This document shows positions 1 to 10,726 of a DNA stretch of 64,000 nt, in pieces (within the stretch, counting starts at the first letter, position 1; each line of letters begins with the position of its first letter). Source of the stretch: Sparassis latifolia. Lineage: Eukaryota > Basidiomycota > Agaricomycetes > Polyporales > Sparassidaceae. Under the pieces are notes generated by a model that saw only the letters and a list, made by a program, of their open reading frames with translations, was not told the DNA's origin and did not search any database. The translations under genes were made by a program, and so were the position numbers. The stretch is from NCBI GenBank assembly GCA_018466975.1, contig CM031556.1, positions 2,852,001 through 2,916,000 on the forward strand. The letters are read 5' to 3'.

Positions 1-3000
1 GATCGCGACATCCTTGAACATATATGCTACGATATGCAAGATGCGCAGATGCTTGAGATGCTCAAGCCTTGTATTGACGACGGCTTCGTGATCCAAGATC
101 GCGAGGTTTGTTCAATGACTTTGCATGATTCCTTCCGCATTGACATCCCATGCAGGTTGCATTGGACTTCATCGGAAACCGTGGAACAACCACCGGTCTT
201 AATCGAGAGCGCCGCTTGCGATACGCGCAGGAGATTCTCCAGAAAGAGATGCTACCGCACATCTCGATGGCGGAAGGTTCGGAGTCGAAGAAGGCTTACT
301 TCTTCGGATACATGATCCACCGGCTCCTCCTCGCTGCTCTAGAGAGGCGTGACCTTGATGACCGTGACCATTTCGGCAAGAAGAGACTGGATCTAGCTGG
401 GCCATTATTGGCGAATTTGTTCCGCATGCTGTTCCGCAAGTTGACAAAGGACGTCTATCGATACTTACAGAAGGTTTGCTAATGACTCGTGCATTCCTTC
501 TGCATCAACTCACTTTTTTTTCCAGTGTGTCGAGTCCCACAAAGAGTTCAACTTAAATCTTGCCGTCAAGTCCAATACGATCACCAATGGTCTTAAATAC
601 TCCCTTGCCACTGGTAACTGGGGTGATCAGAAGAAGTCGATGGCGTCGAAAGCCGGCGTGTCACAGGTGCTCAACAGATACACGTATGCATCGACTCTGT
701 CGCACTTGCGACGTTGCAACACTCCATTGGGAAGAGAAGGCAAGATTGCCAAGCCCCGACAATTACACAACACGCACTGGGGTATGGTCTGTCCAGCCGA
801 GACACCTGAAGGACAGGCATGTGGTCTTGTGAAGAATCTCTCTTTGATGGCGTGCATCTCTGTCGGATCGCTTTCAGCTCCCGTCATCGAGTTTTTGGAG
901 GAGTGGGGTCTAGAGTCACTGGAAGAGAACGCACATTCAGCTACGCCGTGTACGAAGGTGTTTGTGAACGGCGTGTGGATGGGTGTTCACCGTGACCCTG
1001 CAAACCTGGTCAAGACAATCAAGAAACTCCGTAGGAAGGATGATATCAGTCCCGAAGTCTCCGTGGTTCGTGATATCAGGGAGCGAGAGTTACGTCTCTA
1101 CACTGATGCTGGCCGGGTTTGTCGGCCATTGTTCATCGTCGAGAACCAGCAGCTGCTTCTGACTAAGAAGCATATTGATTTGCTCAATCGCTCGGCGGAG
1201 GAAGAAAAAGCTCTCCCTGGCAGTGGATACAAGTGGGACAATCTGATCAAATCTGGGGTTATCGAGTTATTGGATGCTGAAGAAGAGGAGACGGTCATGA
1301 TCTGTATGACGCCTGAAGACCTCGACAACTCCAGGCTTCAGTCTAGCGGCGTCGATCCGCATGCGAATGACGAAGATTTCGATCCCGCTGCACGCCTCAA
1401 GGCCGTCACCAACGCCCATACTTGGACGCATTGCGAAATCCATCCTAGTATGATATTGGGCGTGTGTGCAAGCATCATTCCATTCCCCGATCATAATCAG
1501 GTAGGTACGCTGAATTTGTGGACCGACTAACGCGTTAACAAGCACACAGTCTCCGCGTAACACTTACCAATCTGCCATGGGTAAACAAGCTATGGGTATC
1601 TACTTGACCAACTTCCTGGTCAGAATGGACACCATGGCGAACATCCTCTACTATCCTCAGAAGCCTCTCGCGACCACTCGTTCGATGGAGTACTTGCGAT
1701 TCCGCGAGCTTCCTGCCGGACAGAACGCGATTGTTGCAATTCTGTGCTACAGTGGCTATAACCAGGAAGATTCCGTCATCATGAATCAGAGTTCCATCGA
1801 CCGCGGTCTTTTCCGAAGCATGTACTACCGCAGTTACATGGACTTGGAGAAGAAGAGCGGCGTGCAACAATTGGAGGAGTTCGAGAAGCCGACTAGGGAC
1901 ACTACTCTCCGCATGAAGCATGGCACTTATGACAAGTTGGAGGATGATGGTCTAATTGCTCCTGGTACCGGCGTCAACGGCGAAGATATCATCATCGGCA
2001 AAACCGCGCCTATCCCGCCTGACAGCGAAGAGTTGGGCCAGCGTACCAGAGCTCACACCAAACGGGATGTCTCGACACCTCTGAAGAGCACCGAGAGTGG
2101 CATCATTGACCAGGTCCTCATCACGACGAACGCGGATGGCCAGAAGTTCGTCAAGATTCGTGTTCGGTCCACACGTGTTCCCCAGATCGGCGACAAGTTC
2201 GCATCGCGACACGGTCAGAAGGGTACTATCGGTATCACGTACCGCCAGGAGGACATGCCCTTCACGGCAGAAGGTATTACCCCTGATATCATCATTAACC
2301 CACACGCTATCCCGTCGCGTATGACAATCGGACACTTGGTGGAGTGTCTGCTGTCGAAAGTTGCTACCCTCATCGGAAATGAAGGTGATGCCACACCTTT
2401 CACGGAACTCACTGTGGAGTCGGTTTCCCAGGTTCTGCGGCAGAAGGGATACCAGTCGCGTGGTCTGGAAGTCATGTACCACGGGCACACCGGTCGCAAG
2501 CTGCAAGCCCAAGTCTATCTGGGCCCGACATACTACCAGCGTCTGAAGCACATGGTGGATGACAAGATCCATTCTCGTGCAAGAGGTCCCGTGCAGATTC
2601 TCACCAGGCAGCCTGTTGAGGGTCGTAGTCGTGACGGTGGTCTGCGCTTTGGTGAGATGGAGCGTGACTGTATGATATCTCATGGCGTTGCAGCGTTCCT
2701 GAAGGAGCGTCTGTTCGAGGCTAGTGATGCTTACCGACTGCACGTCTGTGACATGTAAGCAGCTTTTCCCACCACTTCGACAAATACTGATTGTCTGCTC
2801 CTAGTTGTGGTCTCACGGCTATTGCTAACCTCGTGAGTGTACTCATTTCATTCCTGGATGGATGATGATTCACACCAATTACTCCTACAGAAAAAGCAAA
2901 CATTCGAGTGTCGCTCTTGCAAAAACAAGACGGCTTGTTCACAGCTGTATATTCCTTACGCCGCGAAGCTGTTGTTCCAGGCAAGTTAATCGCTACGTTT

Positions 3001-3095
3001 GTCTGACGCATTATCTCATGTTGTTATCCAGGAATTGCAAAGTATGAACATCGCGGCTCGTCTGTACACAGTCTCCACAGGGCGCATTAGGGACT
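1..3095 (+). CDS. RPB2: DNA-directed RNA polymerase II second-largest subunit, 5'-partial
   Basis: This is the second-largest catalytic subunit of nuclear RNA polymerase II; the window opens inside the gene, so roughly the first quarter of the protein is missing. Exons read 1-105, 156-473, 526-1500, 1550-2754, 2805-2832, 2891-2980 and 3032-3095, all in phase. Landmarks are the lobe/fork segment with GNWGDQKK, the hybrid-binding region with [18 protein letters not shown], the wall and anchor region with [12 protein letters not shown], and the C-terminal zinc ribbon built across two small exons (CDIC ... CRSC). The protein ends STGRIRD. The intron after 2980 begins GC rather than GT, and the frame requires it. 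The sequence pattern is that of Pol II rather than Pol I or III. The next gene is convergent, its stop only about 100 bp away. The family assignment is very secure. Confidence 0.97.
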
Positions 3096-3198
3096 AGATT
3101 TCCTCGCCAATCTTCACATCAGCTTGGGATGACCTGAAGATGATTTGCATGTATACTACATATGAGGTAGAATAAGATATTGTCCCAAGGATTATTGC

Positions 3199-5607
3199 CT
3201 ACTCGTCCTTCATCAACCCTTCCCGCTCGTGGTCGTCGCCCTCGTGGCGCTGGAGGGCAGCCCTCCGTTTTTTGGCGTTCACGTCGTCTTCATCGTCGCT
3301 GCCGTCGTGCGCCTCTTCCTCTCCGATGTCGAATACGACCGCATCTTCAGCGAGTGAGCCGCCTCCACGACCAACGAGAGTAGCGGCGTCGTCGTCAATG
3401 TCTCCGCGTCCGTCCATCCGGTGCTCCAACGCTTCGAGGTCGTAGTCTTCAGCGTCCTCGTCGGCCTGCGCGAGCTCGTCGAACATTGCTAATGTAGATA
3501 TTACCAGAAGGTAAGCACACGACCTAGAAGTTAAGAGGAGCACCACGTATCTTCTGTTGTTGACGGAGGGACGCCATAGCCAGGCGATGGCAACGAAGTC
3601 GACAAGGAACAGCAGTGCTAGCCAGCCATCTAGCAGCCACCACTGGACCTTCCATGACTTGGCACCGTAGTCTGTAAGGGGCGATGTGGGATTCAAAGAG
3701 CCAGGCAGTACAGCACGCCACTCACCTTCCGCGAGGCGTCCTGAGAATGTGAGAGACGAGACGACGAAGAATATCGCGATCACAAGGACAGTCACGAGCA
3801 GGATACGGTACAACCATGTGAACATCGAGAGCTTATATCGCTGCTTACGGGCGGCAAGTTGTGCGATCGTCGCTGGCAAATACGGCGATATTAATATAAA
3901 CTCGGACGACGCAAAGTAAAGATGCGCTACCGTTGAGAGCGTAGAGAATCCAGAGTAGGAAACCGCTCAGCGTGAAAGCGAGGGGAATGACAAAGATGAG
4001 CAGGACGAAAGCGGAGGTTGACTCCAGCTCCAGCTCTACGATGCCAATGGCATAGACAACTGTAACGCATAGGTCAGCAAGATTGCATAGCGAATTTGAG
4101 GAGTTTCGACGCACCTCCGAAGAGGAAATGCGCTACGGCAAGGGCTTGGCACTTGAACATAGTTTTGCCGAGGGACTCGCGGACGACGCTAAGGCCCAAT
4201 GATACAATCAATAGGAGGAAGAAGGAGAGAGCGTTCCGGCCGGCATCAAAAATGGCGACTGTGCAAAATGGTCAATTTCACCACCGATCAAGCCCACACA
4301 GATACACTTGCCGACGATGAGGAATACAGTAGCGGCTGCGCCTTTTCCATGGGCATTCAGGTAACGATAGTATGCTGACAGTAGATGTTAAAAGATATAG
4401 AAACAAACACGGGCAGAGCGCATACCCCAGTCGGCAACCATCTCGATGATCAGGAAACCTAGTAGGCTAGACAAGTAGTACTGCACATCGCGCATGAGAA
4501 ATCGGTGCCCACATTGCCGATAATATAACAGCGCACCTGAATCGGAAGCAAGTCCTGCAAGTTTTTGAAACATAACCATGCCCATCCAACAGCTAGGACA
4601 GCGTAGATGATGAACATTGCGAGATAGAACTGGAAAGAGTGATATCGGCATGACAAACGATTAACGAAGGAACCCGCGAACATACGTTGACCTTGGGATA
4701 ATCAGTAGCGGGCAGTTTGCCGTCGAATTTGTTGCGGAAGAAGACAGATCCGGTGTAAGTAGGATGGAAGGGAACGTCGGTTGGTGCTTGGCGGGCAGAG
4801 TTGGACAACACCGTGACCGGGACAACAGCTGTGGGCCGTGTGAGTAAGCGTAAGCACGATTCTCGTCATGGGTATACTCACCAACGCAGTAGTATCCTGT
4901 CTTGCGCACTTTGTATTGGAGGGGCTCATGATAGGAGAGGATACCATCGGGGCTTGGGTTGAGGGCTGAACTGTCTTGACGCCTGCCGTTCGTGTCCACA
5001 TCTCGCCGCCTCCAAGGAGAGGTGTTGTTGCTGGGCGGCGGTGTCGGGTTTCCCTCCGGATTGTCCCAGAGGCCATTTGAAGAGACATCCGACGAGGAGG
5101 ACCCATTGGCTGAGAAGCTCACGCGAGCCGACCAGAAGCTTGTGTCGTTCAACGACTTGCCTTCGGGCAAGTCGATAATGAATCTCCCCAGCTGCGAGGT
5201 CGAACAGAAACCACCGCGCACGGCGTCGGAGGTACATACGTATGTTTTCTGCTGAGTTTTCTGAATGAAGGTGCCGCACCTGCTGCGGGCGAGGGGACTC
5301 ACCGGTAAGTCGTTCACGGTGGATGTGACTTTCCCGAGGTAATGCATGTCGCGCCATTCATATATTACCATCGCCAGCTGGCCTTGCGAACTGCTATCGA
5401 ACGTGACTGGGAGATGCTGAGCATGTCTGGGGACGACAGCTGGTCGCGGGGCATACCATTGATGTAGGTCGACTTGCCCGCCCACATTCCCGAACATATC
5501 TGGCGGTCATAGTCCTTGTCTGAGACGGGGACCTCGTAGGCTGTTGCAGAAGAAAAAATGAGAAGGAATGAGCAGAACGCCAGCCAGGACCTGAGACCGC
5601 GCAACAT
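3199..5607 (-). CDS. PTM1: Lung seven-transmembrane receptor family protein (PTM1/GPR107-like)
   Basis: A type I seven-helix membrane protein of the Lung_7-TM_R family (yeast Ptm1, animal GPR107/GPR108), whose members sit in Golgi/endosomal membranes. The start at 5607 gives a signal peptide (MLRGLRSWLAFCSFLLIF). A long Cys-containing lumenal domain with many NxS/T sites follows (exons about 5607-4800). The family hallmark RNKFDGKLPATDYPKVN precedes helix 1, and further helices are split over exons between 4680 and 3480. The last exon encodes a very acidic cytosolic tail (about 3490-3202) ending LMKDE. At least eight short introns are needed; for example the junction at 5467 joins STYIN to VTFDSSSQ. 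The gene diverges from SNX4 over 177 bp. The family call is firm; individual middle exon ends are less certain. Confidence 0.88.
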
Positions 5608-5784
5608 CGCGGGGAGCGTGATCGAGAGGAGGAGGAGATGTTGATGGCTGTTGTCCGCGCCCTCTTCGCATACGGCCCCTCCTCCACACTAGTTCCCCGC
5701 CGCCCACGACTGCGCAACTACATCTAGCCATTACGTTGCTCGTCTGCGCGAACATTCATCTTATCTCCTCCCATCCCAGTCCTC
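5608..5784. promoter_or_regulatory. Compact bidirectional promoter between PTM1-like gene and SNX4
   Basis: Only 177 bp separate the two divergent start codons, so both promoters and both 5' leaders must lie here or overlap. The stretch is rich in pyrimidine tracts, as is usual near fungal transcription starts. I see no TATA box or recognisable factor site. Confidence 0.55.
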
Positions 5785-7645
5785 ATGCTCGGTGACGACG
5801 AAGACGTTTTCGACAGCGTCACTTGGGAGTCTCCTGCCGCGCCTTCCAACGACGTTGGCACCACCGCTGCACTCTCCGGCCCTGGATACAGGCAGAGTAC
5901 CGCAGAGAGCGAAGAGGAACGAGGGCCAAATGATCCCAAATGGGAAGGATATCTTATAACCACTGTCCGGGACCCAGTCAAGGAACTCGCTGAGACCAAG
6001 GACGCCTATGTGTCCTACTTGGTCAGTGCTAAGGTGAGCCTTCAGTCACCTCTTGACCCCATGCATTAATGTCCTTACGCTGCAGACCAATCTCCCTATC
6101 TTTTCGACACCCAACCCATCCTCTCGCAGGCGCTTCCAGGACTTTGTGTTCTTGCATGATCACTTGGCGAAGGATTTCCCAGCATGTGTCGTGCCTCCAT
6201 TACCTGACAAGCACCGACTTGGTATGTGGATAACGACAGTACCCGTAGATTCGTTCTCTTGACATTGTGAGACAGAATACGTCACTGGAGACAGATTCAG
6301 CCCGGAGTTCATGGAACGGCGGCGACTCGAGTGAGCAGTATGTGCTATGGAGGTTCAATTCATACTCAGAAGATGCATTTTGTAGGCTCCACCGATTCAT
6401 ACAAAGACTAGCGCGACATCCAACACTGCAGCGGAGCACATTATTGCGGGCTTTCTTCGAGTCTTCGGAATGGGTCCGTCTGCCTGCGCGTCCATTTTCT
6501 TTCTCGTGCTCATGTCTCAGTCAAAGCATGTCCACATGCACCAACACGTAGCGCATCCCCCCGGCCCCGAGCCGTCGGTCGGGATGATCGACAGTATCTC
6601 CGACACGCTCCTGAACGCGTTCTCGCGCGTGCGCAAGCCGGACGAGCGCTTCCTCGCAATGCGCGAGGGCGTAGACAAGTTCGAGGAGGGCATCACGCAC
6701 GCGGAGCGGCTCTGGAACCGCATGCGTAGTCGCACGAACGGTGAGTACCCTCGCGTTCCGCGGTGCACCCCCTCCCGAATGCATCTGAGACTGAAAGAGA
6801 CGGCAATCTGGAATCGTCCGGAGAAGATCTCACCGGCGACTATCATGATTTCGCGGTCGCCGTGCAGGGCCTTGGGTTCCTCGAGTCCGGCATTACGGAC
6901 CCGCTAAACCACTTTTCGAATACGCTGCTGGAGTTCTCAGCGCTCCTGCGCCATACGGTATGTCTCGGTTCCTGAGCGGAGAGTGGACTATTACTGACGT
7001 GTGCCGATAGACGCACACAAACACAGACCCGTTCCTCGTGCACCTACACTCTTTACTCACGTACTCGCACGCGAACCGTGCGGTCCTGAAGCTGCGTGAC
7101 CAGAAGCAGATGGACTTCGAGGAGCTCTCGGATTACCTATCGGGGATCACGTCGGAACGAGACAGGCTCGCCGCGGTGATCAACGGTCACGCGGGCAGCA
7201 CTGGTCTCGGGCTGGGTGCCTACCTGAAAGACAAGGTAGACGCCCTTCGCGGCGCTGACGACGATAGGAGCCGAGTGGAGAGAATGCGTAAGCTGGACGT
7301 GAAGATCAAGGAGGTAGCGTCATGCGTTTCTTGAAACGTCGTTTAGTGGGCTCACGTTTAACATTTGGACAGCTTCAAGACGCGGTTACAACTGCACACG
7401 AAACATCTGACGCGTTTAGCGAAGAGACCCTGCGGGAGCAGACAGTCTTCCAGTACGGGAAAGAGGCTGAGATGAAGGAGATGCTTGGAAACCTCGCGGA
7501 CGGAGAAATTGAATTTTATAAGGCGGTAAGCCAGGTTTCTGGCGGCATGTTCATCGAGATTCTGACGGTCCTATTGCGATTCCAGGCTATGGAAGAATGG
7601 GAAAGGATTATACCAATAATTCAGCGCATACGTGTGGACGTCTGA
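5785..7645 (+). CDS. SNX4: Sorting nexin SNX4/Atg24 (PX-BAR)
   Basis: Sorting nexin of the Snx4/Atg24 type, which recycles cargo from endosomes and supports selective autophagy by binding PI3P through its PX domain and dimerising through its BAR domain. Exon 1 (start 5785) carries an acidic N-terminus and the first PX strands (WEGYLITTVRDPVKEL). The following exons give the PX core with RRRFQDFVFLHDHL and the Pro-rich PPLPDKHRL. A short exon reads EYVTGDRFSPEFMERRR and leads into RLHRFIQRLARHPTLQRS. The BAR helices run from about 6590 to the end (for example DLTGDYHDFAVAVQGLGFLE and KLRDQKQMDFEELSDYLSG). The last exon ends IIPIIQRIRVDV. About nine exons are needed, with every intron under 80 nt. 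REV7 converges from the right. Confidence 0.92.
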
Positions 7646-7807
7646 CGATGTATCCGCCCGTTGGCTGCCTTCCACCTTCCCACTGTACTTATAGTTATCA
7701 CAGCATCATTTGGACAAACACATCGTGGAGAATTGCGGATGAAAGTTGAGTGCTGATACAGTGGAGGGCTGCGCTACATATTACTAGCGATACATAGAAA
7801 GGGGGGG

Positions 7808-8898
7808 TCAGGACTCGCGCTCCTTGCCCTTCCCTTTCGGATCCTCTTCCTTGCCTAGGTTCAGTTTGTATTCCGATTCTTGGACGGCCAGGGATAACTG
7901 GGAAAGCCGGTCAATTAACGTGGCTGATTGCACGTGTGTCGGTGATGTAGCTCACGTTGATGACGCCTGTGTCCACTGCGCGCAGCATATGGAGCTCTGC
8001 GTTCTCGGATGCGTTGGATGTCGTGTGTTGTGGTATGGCCGGTACCCATGGTGGGGCATCCTTGGGTAACATTCAAGTGAGATCAAGGCGGTTCTGGAGA
8101 GACGAAGACTCATCATACCTTTCCCTGGCTCGCGGTTGGAGCCTTGTCGTCCTGAAGCTCGATTACGATGGCGAATGATAGATCGTCTACACATGCGTTC
8201 AGGCTATGATGCAGTTGTGTGTGGCAGATGCCTACCGCCCATGTCCATCTGGCCTAACTGTGACTCGACCATGCTCAGCTTGACGAGGAAGGAGCGGAAG
8301 TACTGGCCGAGGACTGTGGCGGTCATAGCTTCCTGCACCCTTTACAGATATTAGATTCTGCTTGTCGAGTCAGGGCGAGAAGTCACAGACCTGGTGTCCT
8401 TGTTGTAGGACTCAACCTGGATCATGTTCCGCACGGCAAAGATGAAGCGTTCAAGCGGACGGTCCTCCTTGTCCTTGATGACCATGATCACTTTGTCGAC
8501 ATTTCCCTGCACCAAACCATCAAGGTCTATCAGGAAAAGACTATCAAGGATAGCGCACCAAGGTGAGCTCCTCTGCGACGGCCTTGACCGCGCCTGAGAT
8601 GTACTCGTTCAGGGCGGGGTGACGTGATTGAAAGACGGGGGTGTTATACTTCTTCCGGCGCACGAAGAGGTCTACAGGGTAGACCTGACGCACGTACAGG
8701 ATAGTATGGATCGCGACTTCGACTGTGGCGTTCGCGTTATCATAGGTGCGGTAAATCGAAAAAGTGGGTGCGCACTAAATTCGCTGATTCCGCGGACCGT
8801 CTCTGACAAGTGGGGTGTAAAAAAGTTACTAAACGAATAAATCAAGTGTGTGACCCACGATTGAAGGTCAGGGGAGACTCGCTAGCCACATCTCCCAT
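7808..8898 (-). CDS. REV7: HORMA-domain protein REV7 (MAD2L2), polymerase zeta subunit
   Basis: HORMA-fold adaptor subunit of translesion DNA polymerase zeta, which bridges REV3 and REV1; animal MAD2L2 also acts in break repair. No single reading frame shows it because introns interrupt it. Exon 1 starts at 8898 (MGDVASESPLTFN). Splicing then gives TVRGISEF joined to IEVAIHTILYVRQVYPVDLF, followed by RRKKYNTPVFQSRHPALNEY, NVDKVIMVIKDKEDRPLERF, AMTATVLGQYFRSFLVKLSM, DDLSFAIVIELQDDKAP, and PWVPAIPQHT before the C-terminal seatbelt. The protein ends GKGKERES at 7808. The motif order matches human MAD2L2 throughout. The Lys-rich tail after the HORMA domain is longer than in animals. A copy of a 41-bp repeat containing TCACGTGA sits only about 40 bp upstream of the start. 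Confidence 0.88.
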
Positions 8899-8936
8899 GT
8901 CCTCGGGTATGAGAGGCGCGCTGTCACGGTCACGGT

Positions 8937-8977
8937 CGCGACGCGCGTGTCACGTGATGACATCACGATGGGTTCGA
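8937..8977 (+). repeat. 41-bp direct repeat, copy 1 (contains TCACGTGA and GTGATGACATCAC)
   Basis: This stretch recurs at 9987-10027 in the same orientation with two mismatches. It holds the E-box palindrome TCACGTGA (8950-8957), which overlaps the interrupted palindrome GTGATG-A-CATCAC. It lies just upstream of REV7, so it may be part of that promoter or the edge of a transposed block. Confidence 0.85.
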
Positions 8978-9043
8978 CCAATTGGTCGACCGATTGGTCG
9001 GATTGGTCCTACGCGTGACTTTGGACCAATTAACCCTAACCCC
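8976..9043. promoter_or_regulatory. Cluster of CCAAT boxes in both orientations and a telomere-like stretch
   Basis: The perfect palindrome GACCAATTGGTC (8976-8987) is followed by further ATTGG/CCAAT units at about 8993, 9002 and 9026. TTAACCCTAACCCC (9030-9043) resembles two telomere repeat units. The CCAAT boxes would suit HAP-complex binding upstream of REV7; the telomere-like part may be chance. Confidence 0.35.
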
Positions 9044-9986
9044 AACTGACCAGTCCCACACAGCAGTATTCACATAACTCCTCAAGAATCCGAGCCAGCA
9101 GTGATTCAAAAAATATATTTTATACTACAAAACAATACAGAATATAATCCAAACAGGGGGAAAAGGGAGGGGAACACAGTTGCAGGCAGGGAAAGATGAA
9201 TGCTCACCAATATTGTGATCATTATGACTGGTGACCGGTGACCAGCGGCTGCGCACGATGCGCGCAAGACTGTGAGCGGCGCGCGGGATACAAATGATGA
9301 CGTGCGTGATAAGCACGCATGCGCGCCCATCACTTTAGGGGACCGACGGAGGTACGGGAGAGGGCAAGATGTTTCCGAGCAAGTCGACCTGGAGTGGAAA
9401 ACATGGTGTGGAATAGGCTCGGGCCATTCTGACCACAGGTTGAGGGGCAAGAGGAGCAGATGGGGGCACACTTGGACTGCGTTCGACAAGAGGGAGCACT
9501 TCGAGCCCTACTGCATGCGCGATGAGGCAGGAGGTCTGGATCGGGCTTGCGATGGCGCAGGACAGAAAGGCACGCATACAGGCGCGTTAGCGCGGGAGCG
9601 AAGGCGGGTAGCGGCAGACTCGGTAAATGTCAGCGTCATGAGAAACGAAGAAAAAGACATTTAATTACTTACCTGGTGTCTGCTGATGGAGTGCATCATC
9701 GAACTACTGTTCGACAGCGCGTGCTGGTGCGAGCGCTGAAGCCTAAAGCATTGAGAGGAGGTTGGAAAATCATACACACAAGGGTTAGAAGCCTTCGTGC
9801 GGGAGGGTGTAGACTTTCCGTCAGCCAGAAGATTGAGAATAAGATGTTCTCGCCGACGCGTCGGCGAGAAAATCCTGGGTACTCTTTTGGCACTTCGCGC
9901 CAAAAACCCTGGGTAGCGCAGCGGCCCGCCCCCGCCGGGGAAAAGCCTTGGTATGACCAATTTTCCCACGGTCGCGCTAATTTGAA
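8978..9986. other. Gene-poor interval between the two 41-bp repeats
   Basis: About 1 kb without a supportable gene. The longest frames (127 aa on the minus strand from 9489, 130 aa on the plus strand from 9272) have no family motif and overlap each other. The region carries GGTGACC repeats near 9226-9243, palindromes near 9.85 kb, and base composition that swings from A/T-rich (9110-9150) to strongly G/C-rich (9240-9330 and 9850-9950). Decayed transposon sequence is the likeliest content. Confidence 0.5.
9847..9870. repeat. Perfect 24-bp palindrome
   Basis: The arm TTCTCGCCGACG is followed directly by its exact reverse complement. A second inverted repeat, TTTTGGC/GCCAAAA with a 7-nt loop, follows at 9885-9905. 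The phrase CCTGGGTA occurs after each. Such paired hairpins are typical of transposon ends or a strong cruciform. Confidence 0.75.
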
Positions 9987-10027
9987 CGCGACGCGCATGT
10001 CACGTGATGACATCACAATGGGTTCGA
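9987..10027 (+). repeat. 41-bp direct repeat, copy 2
   Basis: Second copy of the repeat at 8937-8977, in direct orientation, with TCACGTGA at 10000-10007. It differs at two positions. It ends about 30 bp before the left target duplication of the hAT-like element, so it is not part of that element. Confidence 0.85.
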
Positions 10028-10066
10028 TGACTCACTCATGCAACTTTCATGCTATCATACTAAGAC

Positions 10067-10718
10067 CAGTGTTCGCAAAGACAAGTCACGGTCATGACCG
10101 GGGTCATTGACGATTTCTCAATTTTCCATTTTTACCAGTCACTGACCGGTCAACAACTGGACAGATGACAAAGATATACACACGTGTATTACTCTATATG
10201 GATGGATTGCTATTAAGTACTGCGAGTTGGATGACTCAGACATCTCGGACCTACTCACGGACGGGTGTTTCGCATCCATTGTAAACCTCGCTCTTCGTGG
10301 ATGCCGACGCCAATGCTATTGTTCCTGCACCACCAGTTGTGATCGACGAGGTGCCCCTCAGTCAATCTTCATGCCCTTGGTGCCTCATTTGCAGGCACCT
10401 TGCGACAAGATCCTAATATTTTCGGAGGCCATCCTACTCAAGAACATGTTTACCCGGACTTGCTCGGCTTCTGTTGGCATGGTGGAGCTATGAGTCTTCG
10501 TGTGAATGACAAATGTAGTGAGGTTAGCACTAGTATCTAGTAAATTTCTTTTCGCTGTAACGCATCTGTATATACATTGAGTACTGAGTACATTAATTAG
10601 TTTCTTGATCATATCACGTAAGCTGACCATCCCTTGAAAGCTTGACCGGTCAGGAACCGTGGGTGAAAAGTCAATGACCCGTCATGACAGGTCAGTCGAC
10701 CGGTGAATGCGAACACTG
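10067..10718. mobile_element. Non-autonomous hAT-type MITE with 8-bp target duplication
   Basis: A 652-bp element with terminal inverted repeats starting CAGTGTTCGCA on the left, whose first ten bases have their exact complement GCGAACACTG on the right end. Weaker inverted similarity extends about 90 bp inward (shared GTCATGAC, GGGTCATTGAC and TGACCGGTCA motifs). It is flanked by the identical 8-bp direct repeats ACTAAGAC (10059-10066 and 10719-10726), the expected hAT target duplication length. The interior contains no transposase frame; its longest frames are under 90 codons. Repeated subterminal GACCGGTCA copies would fit transposase binding sites. The exact duplication indicates that it is a real insertion, not a chance repeat, and probably a fairly recent one. 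Superfamily assignment rests on terminal sequence style and duplication length. Confidence 0.88.
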
Positions 10719-10726
10719 ACTAAGAC

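Noticed and set aside
1952..2743. 263-codon minus frame inside RPB2
   Set aside because: It is the antisense shadow of the conserved RPB2 exon and has no family motif.
8976..9003. CRISPR-like or tandem repeat array at the ATTGGTC units
   Set aside because: Units are irregular, only a few, and the genome is eukaryotic; they read as CCAAT boxes.
8937..10027. LTR retrotransposon with 41-bp LTRs
   Set aside because: The repeats are far too short for LTRs, there is no primer binding site, and no reverse transcriptase or integrase frame lies between them.
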